A stretch of 64,000 nucleotides of DNA from Euphorbia lathyris (taxonomy: Eukaryota > Streptophyta > Magnoliopsida > Malpighiales > Euphorbiaceae): NCBI RefSeq assembly GCF_963576675.1, contig NC_088917.1, forward strand, positions 12,180,001 through 12,244,000, given 5' to 3'. Positions 54,669 to 64,000 of the stretch are shown here, piece by piece; within the stretch, counting starts at the first letter, position 1; each line of letters opens with the position of its first letter. A program made the translations under genes and the position numbers. Below the pieces are notes generated by a model. It did not search any database, had not been told where the DNA came from, and was given only the letters and a program-made list of their open reading frames with translations.

Positions 54669-55000
54669 ATTTGTAACATGAATACACTATTTATTCTCTT
54701 CAGTACATTCTCAATATGATATCCACTTTTGTGAATATTAAAACTTAATAAAATCCTGTTATACTTGAGAGAAAATAATGCATTATTTATAATAAATTTT
54801 GTTCCTCTTGGTAAAACTATATTGACTCCATTACAATCTTCAATTATTTTTATGTTACCATATATTATAGTAACAACTACTTCGATCATTCTTAAAGAAG
54901 AAAAATATTTTGAATATTTAAGAATAATATGTATAGCGACACTTTCCACAATACATATAATTGTTTCATTTATTTTGTAATTGATTTAAAATAAAAATTA

Positions 55001-55889
55001 CAAGATAACATAAAAATAGTACATTGATGATAATTAAATTATAAAATAAAAAACAAAACGTTAATAAAAAAAATTCATGAGGATGTTGGTGCGAAAACTA
55101 TCTCTCATATCCAAATGAGATATACCTATTAGTTTATCATCATTAAAGATGCAATCAGTTTCCATATTTATGTCTTTCTTTTTCATCGATGATTGGTAAA
55201 GTAAAACTAAATGTTTTGTTATTATAAAAAAAAACTAAATGTTTTGTCACACGATAAGTATGTGATCAGTGACCGGTCATACTACAATAGTAGCATGCAA
55301 TTTATTTTTTATTTGAATTTTGATTCTGATTATTATTTTTAGGCATAAACTATACAAGGTCCCCTCAACTTGTCCATTTTGGTCACTTTACCTCGTGCCC
55401 TTAAGGGACGTTTGATTAGCCCCTCCAACTAGTTAAAAGTGAAATAACGCCTCCTGCTGGTGTGCGATTACCACACACATGAGGAGTGTAAGTGAGGGAT
55501 TTTCCTTCCTTCTTTTATCAATTGTCGATGCATTCCTTCGCATTTTCACCACCAATTTCTTTTTTTTTTTTACGCCTTCACTCATCTTCTCAAACAGTTA
55601 TTAAGAAAATCATGCCCATAAAAGTCAAGGAAGAAAAATAATAAAAGGAAAGGAAATAAAATTAATCAATTAATTATTGATTAAAATTCCAAAATTCAAA
55701 CATTATTAAAAAAACCAAAACTCTTGATCAAAGTAATGTTTGGAAAATTCATATTTGTTGAAGGAATTTGATTTTGTTTTTTAATGAAGGGAAATCTTTT
55801 TTTTTTTTTTTGTTGTTGAATTGAAGTATCGTAGTGTTTAGTTGGATTTTCTTTGTTCAATGGATGCTCAAATTTGTTGTAATGTAGTC
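55001..55889. other. AT-rich spacer
   Basis: Contains ACTAAATGTTTTGTTATTAT/ACTAAATGTTTTGTCACACG as a short direct repeat (about 55205 and 55238) and a foldback-type phrase (CAAGGTCCCCTCAACTTGTC, 55368). No gene seen. Confidence 0.45.
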
Positions 55890-56700
55890 GTCCTTTTTTT
55901 AAAGGAAAAATAAAACTTTATTAAGAACTCTCAAGTAAAAGGTTACAAAAAAGAGGAGGGGAACATGAGCCCACACTCAAAAAACAGACTCATAATCAAC
56001 AGTTTTCGCTAGAGTATGCACTACATGATTTGGTGACCGACTAACAAAACTGATACGACAGTTAATGATATCTACATAAAGGGATTTACAATAAGAGATA
56101 ATAAAACCAAACACATAATCTATTTCATCTATTATGAAAAGCATTAACAAATGTTTGAGAATTAGATTTTAGGACAATATCTTGGTAGTTGTGCTTTCTC
56201 AACCAACTCAACGCTTCCCACACACTAAGACACTCATCAATAAGGGGGTCTAAGGAATAGGATAAAAGTCTAGCTGACGTAGAGACAATGTTACTAGAAT
56301 TATCTATAACGAATCAAAAACGAGCAGTGCTTTGAGTAGGAAAAATCACATCATTGTTATTACACTTCAACATACCAGGTGAAGGCGGACACCACTTAAC
56401 AGGTGGACAAGCAGTCGGAGAAGATGGACTGACAGATGTTGAATATAACCGAGCTTGGAAATGGGAATTAGGATAACACCTTGCTTTATATACCCGAGCC
56501 ACTATGGAAGTAGGATAATTCAAAAGCCTCCACCATTGTTTTGCAAGCAGAACCAAGTTAAAATCCCTTATTTTCAATGAAACCCATTCCACCAAGATCT
56601 TTTGCAAGGTATAATTTATCTCAGGAAGTCCATCAGATGCCTTTGCCATCTCCACCATTCAAGCCCCACCAAAATGAGTTCATAAAACGCTCAAGCTCCG
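55890..56700 (-). pseudogene. LINE ORF2 3' fragment (zinc-binding region and RNase H), decayed
   Basis: Minus strand: 56658-56314 reads NLVLLAKQWWRLLNYPTSIV and ARVYKARCYPNSHF, the part between RT and RNase H, and CPPVKWCPPSPGMLKCNNND, the usual entry to RNase H. RNase H itself (about 56280-55960) is broken by stops (SVWEALSWLRKHNY visible). The end at about 55900 lies next to a T run, consistent with an A tail. Confidence 0.75.
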
Positions 56701-57507
56701 CACAAAGTAACTCAGCTCTCAAAAGGAATTTACCCATTATTCGGCAGCTCTAACTTAGAATACTCATTAATTCCGATGGCTACCAACCCATCAAAAGCGA
56801 TATATTTTTACTCAGCTTTAAATACCAACTTGTCAAAAGCGATACATTCTTACTTGGCCAAAAAATTGAGAGAAAACACCTTAAAACCTCAAATTTGTTA
56901 TCACCCATGTAATATTCAAAGACTTTAGCATAACAACCTAACGTAGTCCCTCTTGATCTAATGGGAATGCTTCTGTTTATATAGTTGTATCAATTTAAAG
57001 TTAGGTATTACACTTTTAGTATCATTCATCATGTGAGAATCGATGGTAAAAAAATTTCATGCCTGTTACATTTTCAAATGTTTGGGATTATTATTCAATT
57101 ATGTTTCCTTTATATATCTCCACCCATTTCTCCACTCATTAATTCATTAAACAACCTTTTCCACTTCATCTCTTTGGAAACTTACACTGAGCCCCATTCT
57201 TAAAAGATGGAATCTCTGACGGTAGAAATTGGGAAGGAAACAAAATACACCTTATACCCAACCACTTTTTGCAATTGCATGTCTTTTGTGGGAAATGGAG
57301 GTAGCGGTTGAGTGTACCTCTCACCATTTGAAGAAGGGAAGTATCAACGAATACGATGATGAGCAAAGGAGATGGAGTCTATGTAGTGGTAGTGGAGCTT
57401 GATGAGGAAGGAGGAGGAGCTCGATGAGGAAGAATGAAAGGCTATGGTTCTAGGCCTTAAAATTAAATAAGGCTATATATGCAATTTACATTAATTTGAT
57501 GTGTCAC
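56701..57507. other. Spacer between LINE fragments
   Basis: ATGGCTACCAACCCATCAAA and TACCAACTTGTCAAAAGCGA are loosely repeated (about 56776 and 56823). No protein recognised. A G/A-rich strip (GAGGAAGGAGGAGGAGCTCG) is at 57400-57430. Confidence 0.4.
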
Positions 57508-59460
57508 GTGGTTAATTTTGAGAAATCGAAGATGTTTTTTAGTGGTGGGGTTCCTGCGGTAACGAGAGATTAGTTACTTTTTTTTGCTTCGGGTTAAGGA
57601 GACAAAAGGGCTGCCTAGATTTCTTGGTTTACCAACTCTTGTGGGGACATCTAAGAAAGCAGTTTTTGTTTCAATTAAGGAAAAGATTTTACATCGCCTT
57701 ACTGGATGGAAAGAGAAGTTTTTATCGATAGAAGGTAAGGAGATTCTCATTAAAACTGTAATTCAGACTATTCCCCAATATGTGATATCGTGTTTTTTAT
57801 TCTCCGATACTTTTTTTAGATACCCAACATATTATTAATCAGTTCTAGTGGGGTGGTGATGAACAAAAATGACCATTGTATTGATTGTTATGGGAAGTTT
57901 TGTGTCATTCAAAGGAAAAGGGTGGATTGGGGTTTCGTTAGCTCAAGTCTTGTTGCTAAGCAATGTTGGAGAATTCTAATATTTCATGGTTCATTATGTG
58001 CTCAAGTGTTGAAGGCCAAATATTTCCCAAATTCTTCTTTTATGGAAGCACCCTTAAGTGTTAATCCAAGTTTTTTCTGGTGTGGAGTTAGGGAGGCCTG
58101 TACTCTTTTGGATAAGGGTTTGATGTGGAGAATTGGGGATGGGAATCAAACCCGAGTTTGAATGGATAATTGGGTGCCTGGACTTAACACCAAACGACTG
58201 ATGTTGTGTCTCCAATCCCCTAGACCAACTCTGGTTAGTGAATTAATTTGTGCGGATAGATGTGAGTGGAATTTTGAGATTTTGTCTCCGTATTTTGTTG
58301 ATTCAGATCAGCAGGAGATACACAAAATTAAATTAAGCTATAGAAGACCTGCTGATGATCGATTCTGGGGGTATACGTGGACACGAGATTTCTCAGTTAA
58401 GTTGACTTATTATTTGGCAAAACAGGTGCGTTTGAGAACGGAAGGGGTTGCGCCGTCTTTGTCGATGAGGGAGATAACTTTTTGGAAACAGTTTTGGGCT
58501 TCAAGCATGCCGCTGAAGGTTTACCATTTGTTGTGAAAATTGGTGAGGAATACCCTTCGTACTTTTGCACTGTTCGCGAAGCGCGGGATGTCATGTTTGG
58601 AGGCTTGTCCATTGTGTTACAACCCTAGTGAAGATGGTCTCTATGCTATTAAAACATGCAACAAGAATAGACTGGTGTGGGGGAATGGGGATCTACCAAT
58701 TCGGGTCGACAAATTTGAGACTTTGGACACATTTTCGTGGCTACAAGTATGTTTTGAACGTTTAATTGTTTCTGATTTTTCTTTGACAGCCTGTATGATG
58801 TGGTGGTTATAGTTCCAACGATATAAATTTATTCATGATGGAGTTTAGATCGAAGATGAGATTTTGCAGATCAAGGCGATGAATTTCCTTTAGGAATGGC
58901 AGTCAAGCTCTACTAGTCCCCAACCCCAACCCCAACCCTAACCTTCCAACCATACGATCCTTGAACCTTACAAGATTTGCTATCCACCCCCACAGGGCGT
59001 CACTAAAATCAATTGTGATGCCTCAATTAAGAAAAATGGCATTATCGCAAGGGTCAGATTGATAGCAAAGGACATGGAGGGACGAGTTCTAGCATCGGCA
59101 TGCATCCCGATTAAGCCATGTTCAACAGTTGAAGCTACAGAGCTTCATGCGGTAATGACGGGACTGGAGTTGGCTCGAGACTGCTTTTTCACACACGTTT
59201 GCATTGAGTCCGATGCCTAAATTGTTATCCACACATTGTTGAGGAGACGGTTACCGCAGACATCATCGAGCTTTCTTTACGAGGATGTTCTTAGTTTTAG
59301 TTCGGGTTTTGCAGTTTGTACTTTTAATTTTACACATCGGGATGGGAATGTGTCAGCTCACAAATTGGCGATTTGGACTAGGAATATTAATTCTCCGATT
59401 TTGTTCATAGAGGATTGTTCGACTATAATTTGAGACTCGATTTGTAACAATGCCAAAAGA
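57508..59460 (+). mobile_element. LINE ORF2 3' half, decayed (thumb to RNase H)
   Basis: Plus strand, several frames: VNFEKSKMFFSG (57515), LPRFLGLPTLVGTSKKAVF (57608), LTGWKEKFLSIEGKEILIKT (57700), VAKQCWRILIFHGSLCAQVL (57950), MDNWVPGLNTKRL (58162), FWKQFWASSMPLKVYHLL (58480, zinc-binding region), and RNase H (TKINCDASIKKNG about 59010, TELHAVMTGLELARDCF, IESDA then a stop, FTHRDGNVSAHKLA). Frameshifts and stops are frequent. No A tail or target duplication was seen. Confidence 0.85.
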
Positions 59461-59859
59461 CTTTGATTTAATCTAATATACTTTTCATTAAAGCAAATCG
59501 TGGACTTAAAGTGAGTTTTATATCTTCTTTTGTATTTGCAATCTTTAATATGGTTTGGACATTTTTGTTTATGACATTTAAAAATTTATTTATGGAACAT
59601 AAATTTTTTAAAATTATTATCAAAATTTCGGACTAGACCATATTTGGGATTTGAGATAAATCTCAAGTCCAATTTATTCTATATTCGAGCCTAAATAGGC
59701 TTGGCTTGGGCCAGACTTTTACGAAATATATATCCAAACCCAGTCTTTGAAAAGTATATCTAGACAAATATACGAGCTTTTGAACAGGTCTAATGAAAAG
59801 TAATGAGAGTTTTTTTCTAACATATCCACATTACTTTCCACATAAATTCATTAGAAGGT

Positions 59860-59990
59860 AATTTTTTTTTTGGGAGAAGGAAGGCTCAGGAGCCCAGGAA
59901 GAGCAAAGAAAACAAAACAAAAAACAAAAAACAAAGAAGAACAGCTAAGATGGAGCAAGTTCCTGTTGTAAACTAACATTATTATATTCA
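59860..59990 (-). repeat. Probable LINE 3' tail (5'-truncated)
   Basis: The T run at 59861-59869, then GGGAGAAGGAAGGCTCAGGA and an AAACAAAACAAAAAACAAAA stretch, resembles the 3' UTR and A tail of a plant L1 read on the minus strand. No duplication was found. Confidence 0.4.
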
Positions 59991-60119
59991 CTTTTTTGAA
60001 AAATATATTCACTTATTTAAAATTACACGTAGTTACACTTTAAAATTTAATAGTTACATTTAGTAAAATTTAATGACATAAGTGTAATTTATTCGTGGAT
60101 CTAACTATACTTATTTTAT

Positions 60120-60300
60120 TTTGGCTTAAAACATCAAAAGCTCTTTGAATTTGTCCAAAAAATTTGATTGATCCTCTAAATTTACATGGTGTCTCGTTAG
60201 CCTCTTCAACCTGCTTAAAATAACATATTGACCATCTGAACTTGATCCATTTACATGTTAAACTTGTTTAAAGTGATCTTTAAAAAAAAAATCAAAAAAT
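60120..60300. repeat. Foldback-type reiterated repeat
   Basis: TTTGAATTTGTCCAAAAAAT, CTCTTCAACCTGCTTAAAAT, GTTAAACTTGTTTAAAGTGA are the units seen in the kinase introns and at 780-960. Confidence 0.5.
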
Positions 60301-60422
60301 CAAAAACAAAAACTTCATTCATGATTCTAAGGCTTCCAAACAAATTTCCTTTATGATATTTTTATAGATTTAGAAACTTAATAATCATATTTGAAATAAT
60401 TTTAAAGATTAATGAGATACTG

Positions 60423-60475
60423 GCCCTGTTTGGAAATTAGCTGATTTGACTAGCTGATTTGACTAGAAATACAAA
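60423..60475. mobile_element. End fragment of the GGCCCTGTTTGG MITE
   Basis: GGCCCTGTTTGGAAATTAGC followed by TGATTTGACTAGCTGATTTG matches the inverse of the right ends at 16617-17025 and 25952-26382. It stops where the DUF1985 reading begins. Confidence 0.65.
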
Positions 60476-61395
60476 AAAGCATTTGGAACGGAAAGCGTCA
60501 TCACGGTTAGGTGTAACCTACAAGCAGCAGAACAGATAAAGGGGTTGTTAACATCAGACCAACTAAATCTATTTAGGAAGAGTTGCTTCGGCCAGTACTT
60601 GGAAATGACCAATACAGTATTTGCAGGAGTCCTATGCCACACCGTTTTAACAAGGGAGATCATACGTGAAGACCTCAAACCCAGGGAGCTTTGCTTCAGA
60701 GTTAGAGGTGTTGAGTTAAGATTTGGGGATTGGGAGTTTGGACTCCTAAGTGGGTTATGGTTTGGGGACATGGAAGCATTTCTAGAAAGGTTCAGTGGGA
60801 TAAAGAAGCCATATAGATTTAGGAATAAGTTTTTTCCAGGCATCCCTACACCATCCTATAAAGACGTTGAAACAATTATGCTGCAAACTTTTTGGAAGGA
60901 TCAGTCTGACCAGGATGCAGTTTCATTTGCCATGTTGTATTTTGCCATTGGCTGTGTGTTGGATAACACTCGGGAAAAAAAGTTCTTCGTTGGGTGTTGG
61001 AACTTGCTGAATTTCCAAGATTGTTTAACGAGTTCCCGTGGGGTGTTTGTGGCTGGGATGTGACCTACAGGTCTCTTGTTAATGGAATAGATGGTGGAAA
61101 AGACCGAATTGATCAATTGATCGCTTATAGGGAGAATTTAAGGATTAACCGTGTCTCATACAACCTATATGGTTTTGCATACGTATTTCAGGTATGATGT
61201 GTGTATATTCTGTATACTAGAAATGTTGGTCATATGCATAAATAATGAATTGGACCTTTGTTGCAGGCTTGGTTGTTGGAAGTATGGGATGCCACCCGGA
61301 CATGGTATGAGAAGAAAGGCACTCGCATCCCACGATGGCTACGATGGAAAAAGACCGCTATCGCTAAATTGCCCAAAGTCCTAACCATTTTTTAA
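60476..61395 (+). pseudogene. DUF1985-type coding region, 5'-incomplete, one frameshift
   Basis: From about 60476 the frame gives QAAEQIKGLLTSDQLNLFRK, SCFGQYLEMTN, GVLCHTVLTREI, LRFGDWEFGLLSGLWFG: the DUF1985 domain of plant proteins that often carry a Ulp1-like protease and travel in MULEs. No ATG opens it. At an A7 run (60975-60981) the frame shifts: one further A would join CVLDNTREKK to LELAEFPRLFNEFPWG and GWDVTYRSLVNGIDGG. A GT-AG intron (61192-61266) leads to a last exon 61267-61395 (AWLLEVWDATRTWYEKKG...) ending TAA. No Ulp1 catalytic domain follows. It converges on the minus-strand coding region 61392-62372. Confidence 0.75.
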
Positions 61396-62372
61396 GTAAG
61401 TTGACCAAGCATTGTGCCTATATGTGTCACTATTGTGCTATACATCTGACTGATTTGTTTATTTGTATTTTTGTATTGTATTTTTAGTCGGGTGTAAAAC
61501 CAAATGTCTACATCCTCTGGTACTTGTGGAACAAAACGAAATGGATCCGTTCTCCTCCCCATTCTTGTATCATCATCAATCTCATGCAAACTTGGTTGAA
61601 CATTATCAATCGATGGTTCTGAAACGGATCTTTGGCGATGATCGTTATCATATACGTGATCATCATTGTCAAATCCATTGTAGTCGTTATCGTATCCATG
61701 GTCATCGTTATCACATCCATTACCATATCCTTGATCATCCCCGTGCACTACATTATCATACCCACAATTGTGATCCAATGTAATATCGTCTAGCCCAAGA
61801 GGAGATTGGGTATATGGATTCATGACATGTTTTGCCGGACCACGAGTCTCAATTTCTATGTTAGGCACACAATAACTTATTCTGGTTGCCTCTGCTTCAG
61901 CAACATTTTGTGGACTGAATTCACCAACAGTTGGTCGTCTTACTTCTGCACCAATTGGACGTTTTACTTCCGCAACTTTTTGACGCCTCACTTCAGCAAC
62001 CATTGGTCGCCTTACTTCCGCAACACTTGTTCGAGAAGTCATAGTCACATATAATGGCATCACATCGGGTTTATTCCATCTACAAAACTCAACGAAACCA
62101 GCTATATCACTGTCATCCACAATTTGTGCTAATCGTCCAAAAAGTTTATTTGGACCGTATGTTGTGTGCATTGCCATTTGTATGTCAAAACAGGTTGCAT
62201 CAACATTCAGGGAAGCGTGAATTCTATCTCTCAAAGTTTGGTAATCAGTTGGGGTTGAAAAATGGAGCACCTTAGATTGACCACCAACGTATATCATAGT
62301 GTCCATTGGCCCCTCTTTTTTCCATTCTCCATCCCACGAAACCATACACAGACAAATATTCGGGGTGGACAT
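61392..62372 (-). CDS. MULE transposase N-terminal-like protein (partial)
   Basis: A 326-codon frame from ATG 62372. Residues 1-100 (ICLCMVSWDGEWKKEG, VYVGG-like IYVGGQSKVLHF, LNVDATCFDIQMAM, FVEFCRWNKPDVMPLYV) resemble the N-terminal domain placed before the MULE transposase core in many plant elements. Then comes a run of EVRRPxVAEVRRQ-type repeats (about 117-147) and an Asp/Asn-rich repeat (DNDDHGYDNDYNGFDNDDH, about 215-245). The motif RMGRRTDPFRFVPQVPED is usually followed by the core, but here the frame drifts into AT-rich sequence, probably read-through of an intron starting with GT near 61496. No DDE core was found. Function as a working transposase is unlikely. Confidence 0.55.
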   Translation of the reverse strand: MSTPNICLCMVSWDGEWKKEGPMDTMIYVGGQSKVLHFSTPTDYQTLRDRIHASLNVDATCFDIQMAMHTTYGPNKLFGRLAQIVDDSDIAGFVEFCRWNKPDVMPLYVTMTSRTSVAEVRRPMVAEVRRQKVAEVKRPIGAEVRRPTVGEFSPQNVAEAEATRISYCVPNIEIETRGPAKHVMNPYTQSPLGLDDITLDHNCGYDNVVHGDDQGYGNGCDNDDHGYDNDYNGFDNDDHVYDNDHRQRSVSEPSIDNVQPSLHEIDDDTRMGRRTDPFRFVPQVPEDVDIWFYTRLKIQYKNTNKQISQMYSTIVTHIGTMLGQLT

Positions 62373-62484
62373 ATTTCTGCATTACCATAAACACATAAGT
62401 AAATTAAATGTTATATTATTGTAACTAAACGAAGAAAGTTAACGAAAATTATATATTATTGGTATTCACACTTCAAACTATGAG

Positions 62485-62850
62485 ATATGCCGATATATGT
62501 CGATGCAACTTGCATATAGACACATATCGGCGCATATACGTCGATACGGCTCATATATCGGCGTATATCGACGGAATCTGAATAGCCGTTTTTCTAGAAT
62601 GATATGTTAAGCGGTGCCTTAAATGCATGTAATGATGACTTTGACTATCAGGCTAACCATTAAATACGTCGATATATGCCGATACAACATAGATTTCGAC
62701 ACCTATCGGCACGTATCTGCAAAGTATTGTCGGTTTGAATGTCGATACGGCTTATATATCGACGTATATCGACGGAATATGAATAGACGTTTTTCTGGAA
62801 TACTCTATTAGTGAGCATTAAATGCAGGTAATGATTAATTTGACTTTCAC
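62485..62850. repeat. Diverged direct duplication rich in TATCGACG words
   Basis: Unit 1 (about 62485-62650) and unit 2 (about 62665-62850) share CGATATATG, CGATACGGCTcATATATCG, GTATATCGACGGAAT, GAATAGaCGTTTTTCTgGAAT and TTAAATGCAgGTAATGA in order. Non-coding. It lies directly upstream of the promoter of the small ORF. Confidence 0.75.
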
Positions 62851-62930
62851 TCTTCTTCGAATGTCACTCTTATTCGAATATCACCCTATAGTCTGTTGAG
62901 ATTCCCCACGCATATTACAATTCCTTCATC

Positions 62931-62940
62931 TATAAATAGA
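62931..62940 (+). promoter_or_regulatory. TATA box of the small ORF
   Basis: TATAAATAGA lies 79 bp before the ATG at 63010, a normal distance for a plant TATA box with a leader of about 45-50 nt. The leader holds no upstream ATG. Confidence 0.65.
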
Positions 62941-63009
62941 CTCATTACCTGTTCATACTTTATTATTCATTCTAGTAAACTCTTCAGTTCTCAAGTTTAT
63001 CCAAAAACA

Positions 63010-63324
63010 ATGGCAGCGTCACCACCGGGATCACCACAGTCGCCACCACCACCACCACCACCACCTCATCCTATGCCTGAGTTCGAAGAACTCATGGCTT
63101 CTTTCATCCTCTCGTTCCGTGATGGAGACACGGACGAAATCGTCAGGTTCATGAGGGGCATGGCACAAACCATGTCTTGGGCTGCAGAAGAGACCTCTGA
63201 CCTTCTGGAGTCAGTCATGGCCCAAAACAGGCGGCTCAGGAGGACAGTAAGGCGCCTCAAGCGGGACTTGGAGAAGTCCAAGAAGGACTACGCTGAGGTG
63301 TTAATGGGTCCTGAGTACCAATAA
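63010..63324 (+). CDS. Small protein of unknown function, 104 aa, Pro-rich N-terminus and basic coiled coil
   Basis: I do not recognise this protein. ATG 63010 sits in AACAATGGCAGC, a good plant start context (purine at -3, GC after ATG), so I prefer it to the in-frame ATG at 62896, which lies upstream of the TATA box. Residues 1-23 are Ser/Pro-rich with a run of eight prolines. Residues 24-60 (PEFEELMASFILSFRDGD, IVRFMRGMAQTMSW) and 61-98 (AEETSDLLESVMAQNRRL then RRTVRRLKRDLEKSKKDY) look helical, the last part a short basic coiled coil. There is no signal peptide or membrane segment. The frame is uninterrupted and single-exon, with balanced codon use unlike the AT-rich surroundings. It stands between a TATCGA-repeat block and a foldback arm, so it may be an element-carried gene. 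Confidence 0.6.
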   Translation: MAASPPGSPQSPPPPPPPPHPMPEFEELMASFILSFRDGDTDEIVRFMRGMAQTMSWAAEETSDLLESVMAQNRRLRRTVRRLKRDLEKSKKDYAEVLMGPEYQ

Positions 63325-63539
63325 TTGTGTTTTTTTGTTTTGTTTTTAATGTTTACGTACTTATATTAGTTGTTCTGTGTTTGTTTCTTTTTTTTGTTTA
63401 TGTGTTTTGTGTTTGTTACTCTGTTTTTTTCGTTTTTTAATGTTTTATGTATTTCTTTCCTTTTTAATATATAATATAAAAATTATGCTTATGTTTTATG
63501 TGCTTTGTGTTTGAATTTTATGATTTAGAATGGAAAATC

Positions 63540-64000
63540 ACACATCTCTGAATGTCGATATGAATCTTGTATCGATATTCATATCGACAGTATCGACATT
63601 CATATCGACAGTATCGACAATAATCGACACTGTCGAGAAAATCGCAGATTGAAGTTCCAAATCAAATGCATCTTCTTACAATTGATGTCACTCATTTTAG
63701 GGTTTCGCACGAACAGGAATAGCATGAATAGACGACAACAACGATATACATTGGGTTTCAAAGAAACAAACCGATACATCAACAATGAATAGGACGAAGC
63801 TTTAAATATTGTAAATTCATGAAAAACTTACATGATTGTGTATAAAATCTTAAAGCACACACTGTGGGTTGGACTGATGGTTGATCGTTAGCTGTAAATT
63901 GATCCCAATATTTAGAGAGAGAGAGAGCGCGGGACGAAAAGAGAAAAATGGGGGGAAGACAACGTTATTAAAAGGTTAGAGATGAGAGTAAGGTTGAAAA
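63540..64000. mobile_element. Second foldback element copy, one arm, running off the window
   Basis: The TATCGA centre (TCGATATTCATATCGACAGT, 63570-63640) is followed by an arm in the same order as 35440-35886: TCGACACTGTCGAGAAAATC, ATTGATGTCACTCATTTTAGG, GGGTTTCGCACGA, GACGAAGCTTTAAATATTG, ATGAAAAACTTACATGATTG, CACTGTGGGTTGGACTGATG, AGAGAGAGAGCGCGGGACGA. Diverged from the first copy. The opposite arm was not found between 62373 and 63009. Confidence 0.75.

Larger units (their letters stand above)
51600..55000 (-). mobile_element. Decayed Ty1/copia element, interrupted twice
   Basis: On the minus strand three blocks of one copia polyprotein appear in the right order. The protease-side region is 54949-54670 (YFSSLRMIEVVVTIIYGNIK, NIVLPRGTKFIINNALFS). 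The pre-integrase region is about 54220-53978 (HDRLDHLGYTIMRK, frame broken). The integrase core is 52294-51840 (VLVDASTRWSHAFLLS, IRHDNVGEFKS, AAYDHTQNGLVESL), running on to RLRLYVGYGSSSVIKYIDPL near 51740. The breaks coincide with a LINE (54224-54668) and a 1.68-kb LTR-like insert (52295-53972). No RT block or LTR was found, and stops are numerous. Confidence 0.85.

Noticed and set aside
62485..62850. CRISPR-like or centromeric satellite array from the TATCGACG repeats
   Set aside because: There are only two diverged units without regular spacers, in a plant nuclear context. It is an ordinary duplication.
62896..63009. Upstream in-frame ATG extending the small protein by 38 residues
   Set aside because: This ATG lies before the TATA box at 62931, so the transcript would start after it. 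The ATG at 63010 has the better context.

Overview
The window is AT-rich nuclear DNA from a flowering plant, most likely a eudicot. The signs are GT-AG introns, a chloroplast-type aspartate aminotransferase, a plant receptor-like kinase of the At1g80640 type, Au-family SINEs, plant L1 LINEs, Ty1/copia and Ty3/gypsy remnants, many MITEs, and a piece of plastid rpoB in the nuclear sequence. I cannot name the species.

Layout. 1-1.7 kb (+): the last three exons of an ASP5-like aminotransferase. 4.5-14.1 kb (-): a complete ten-exon receptor-like kinase of 446 codons whose introns are packed with repeats. 14.6-19.4 kb: a run of MITEs, one of them inside a SINE. 20.2-25.0 kb (-): an LTR element that keeps a retropepsin domain and a three-copy repeat but no recognisable reverse transcriptase, split by a 719-bp GC-rich hAT-type MITE. 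28.0-31.9 kb: two LINE copies with clear target-site duplications. 33.8-38.7 kb: a near head-to-tail series of terminal-inverted-repeat (TIR) elements, including a 1.1-kb foldback element with TATCGA repeats. 39-42 kb: LINE RNase H fragments and the plastid rpoB fragment. 42.4-44.9 kb: MITEs and two SINEs. 44.9-50.2 kb (+): an almost intact L1 LINE whose ORF2 is broken only by two TAG codons. 51.6-55.0 kb: a decayed copia element cut twice, by a 1.68-kb LTR-like insertion and by a LINE. 55.9-59.5 kb: two more LINE fragments. 60.4-62.4 kb: a DUF1985-type coding region (+) facing a MULE-type N-terminal coding region (-). 62.9-63.4 kb: a small intact ORF of unknown function with its own TATA box, between two blocks of TATCGA-type repeats. 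The window ends inside a second foldback copy.

Only the aminotransferase and the receptor kinase are confident host genes. They lie about 2.8 kb apart and converge. Nearly everything else is mobile-element sequence. Target-site duplications, read by eye, support many of the boundaries and the order of nesting. No operons, CRISPR arrays, rRNA genes or functional tRNA genes were seen.
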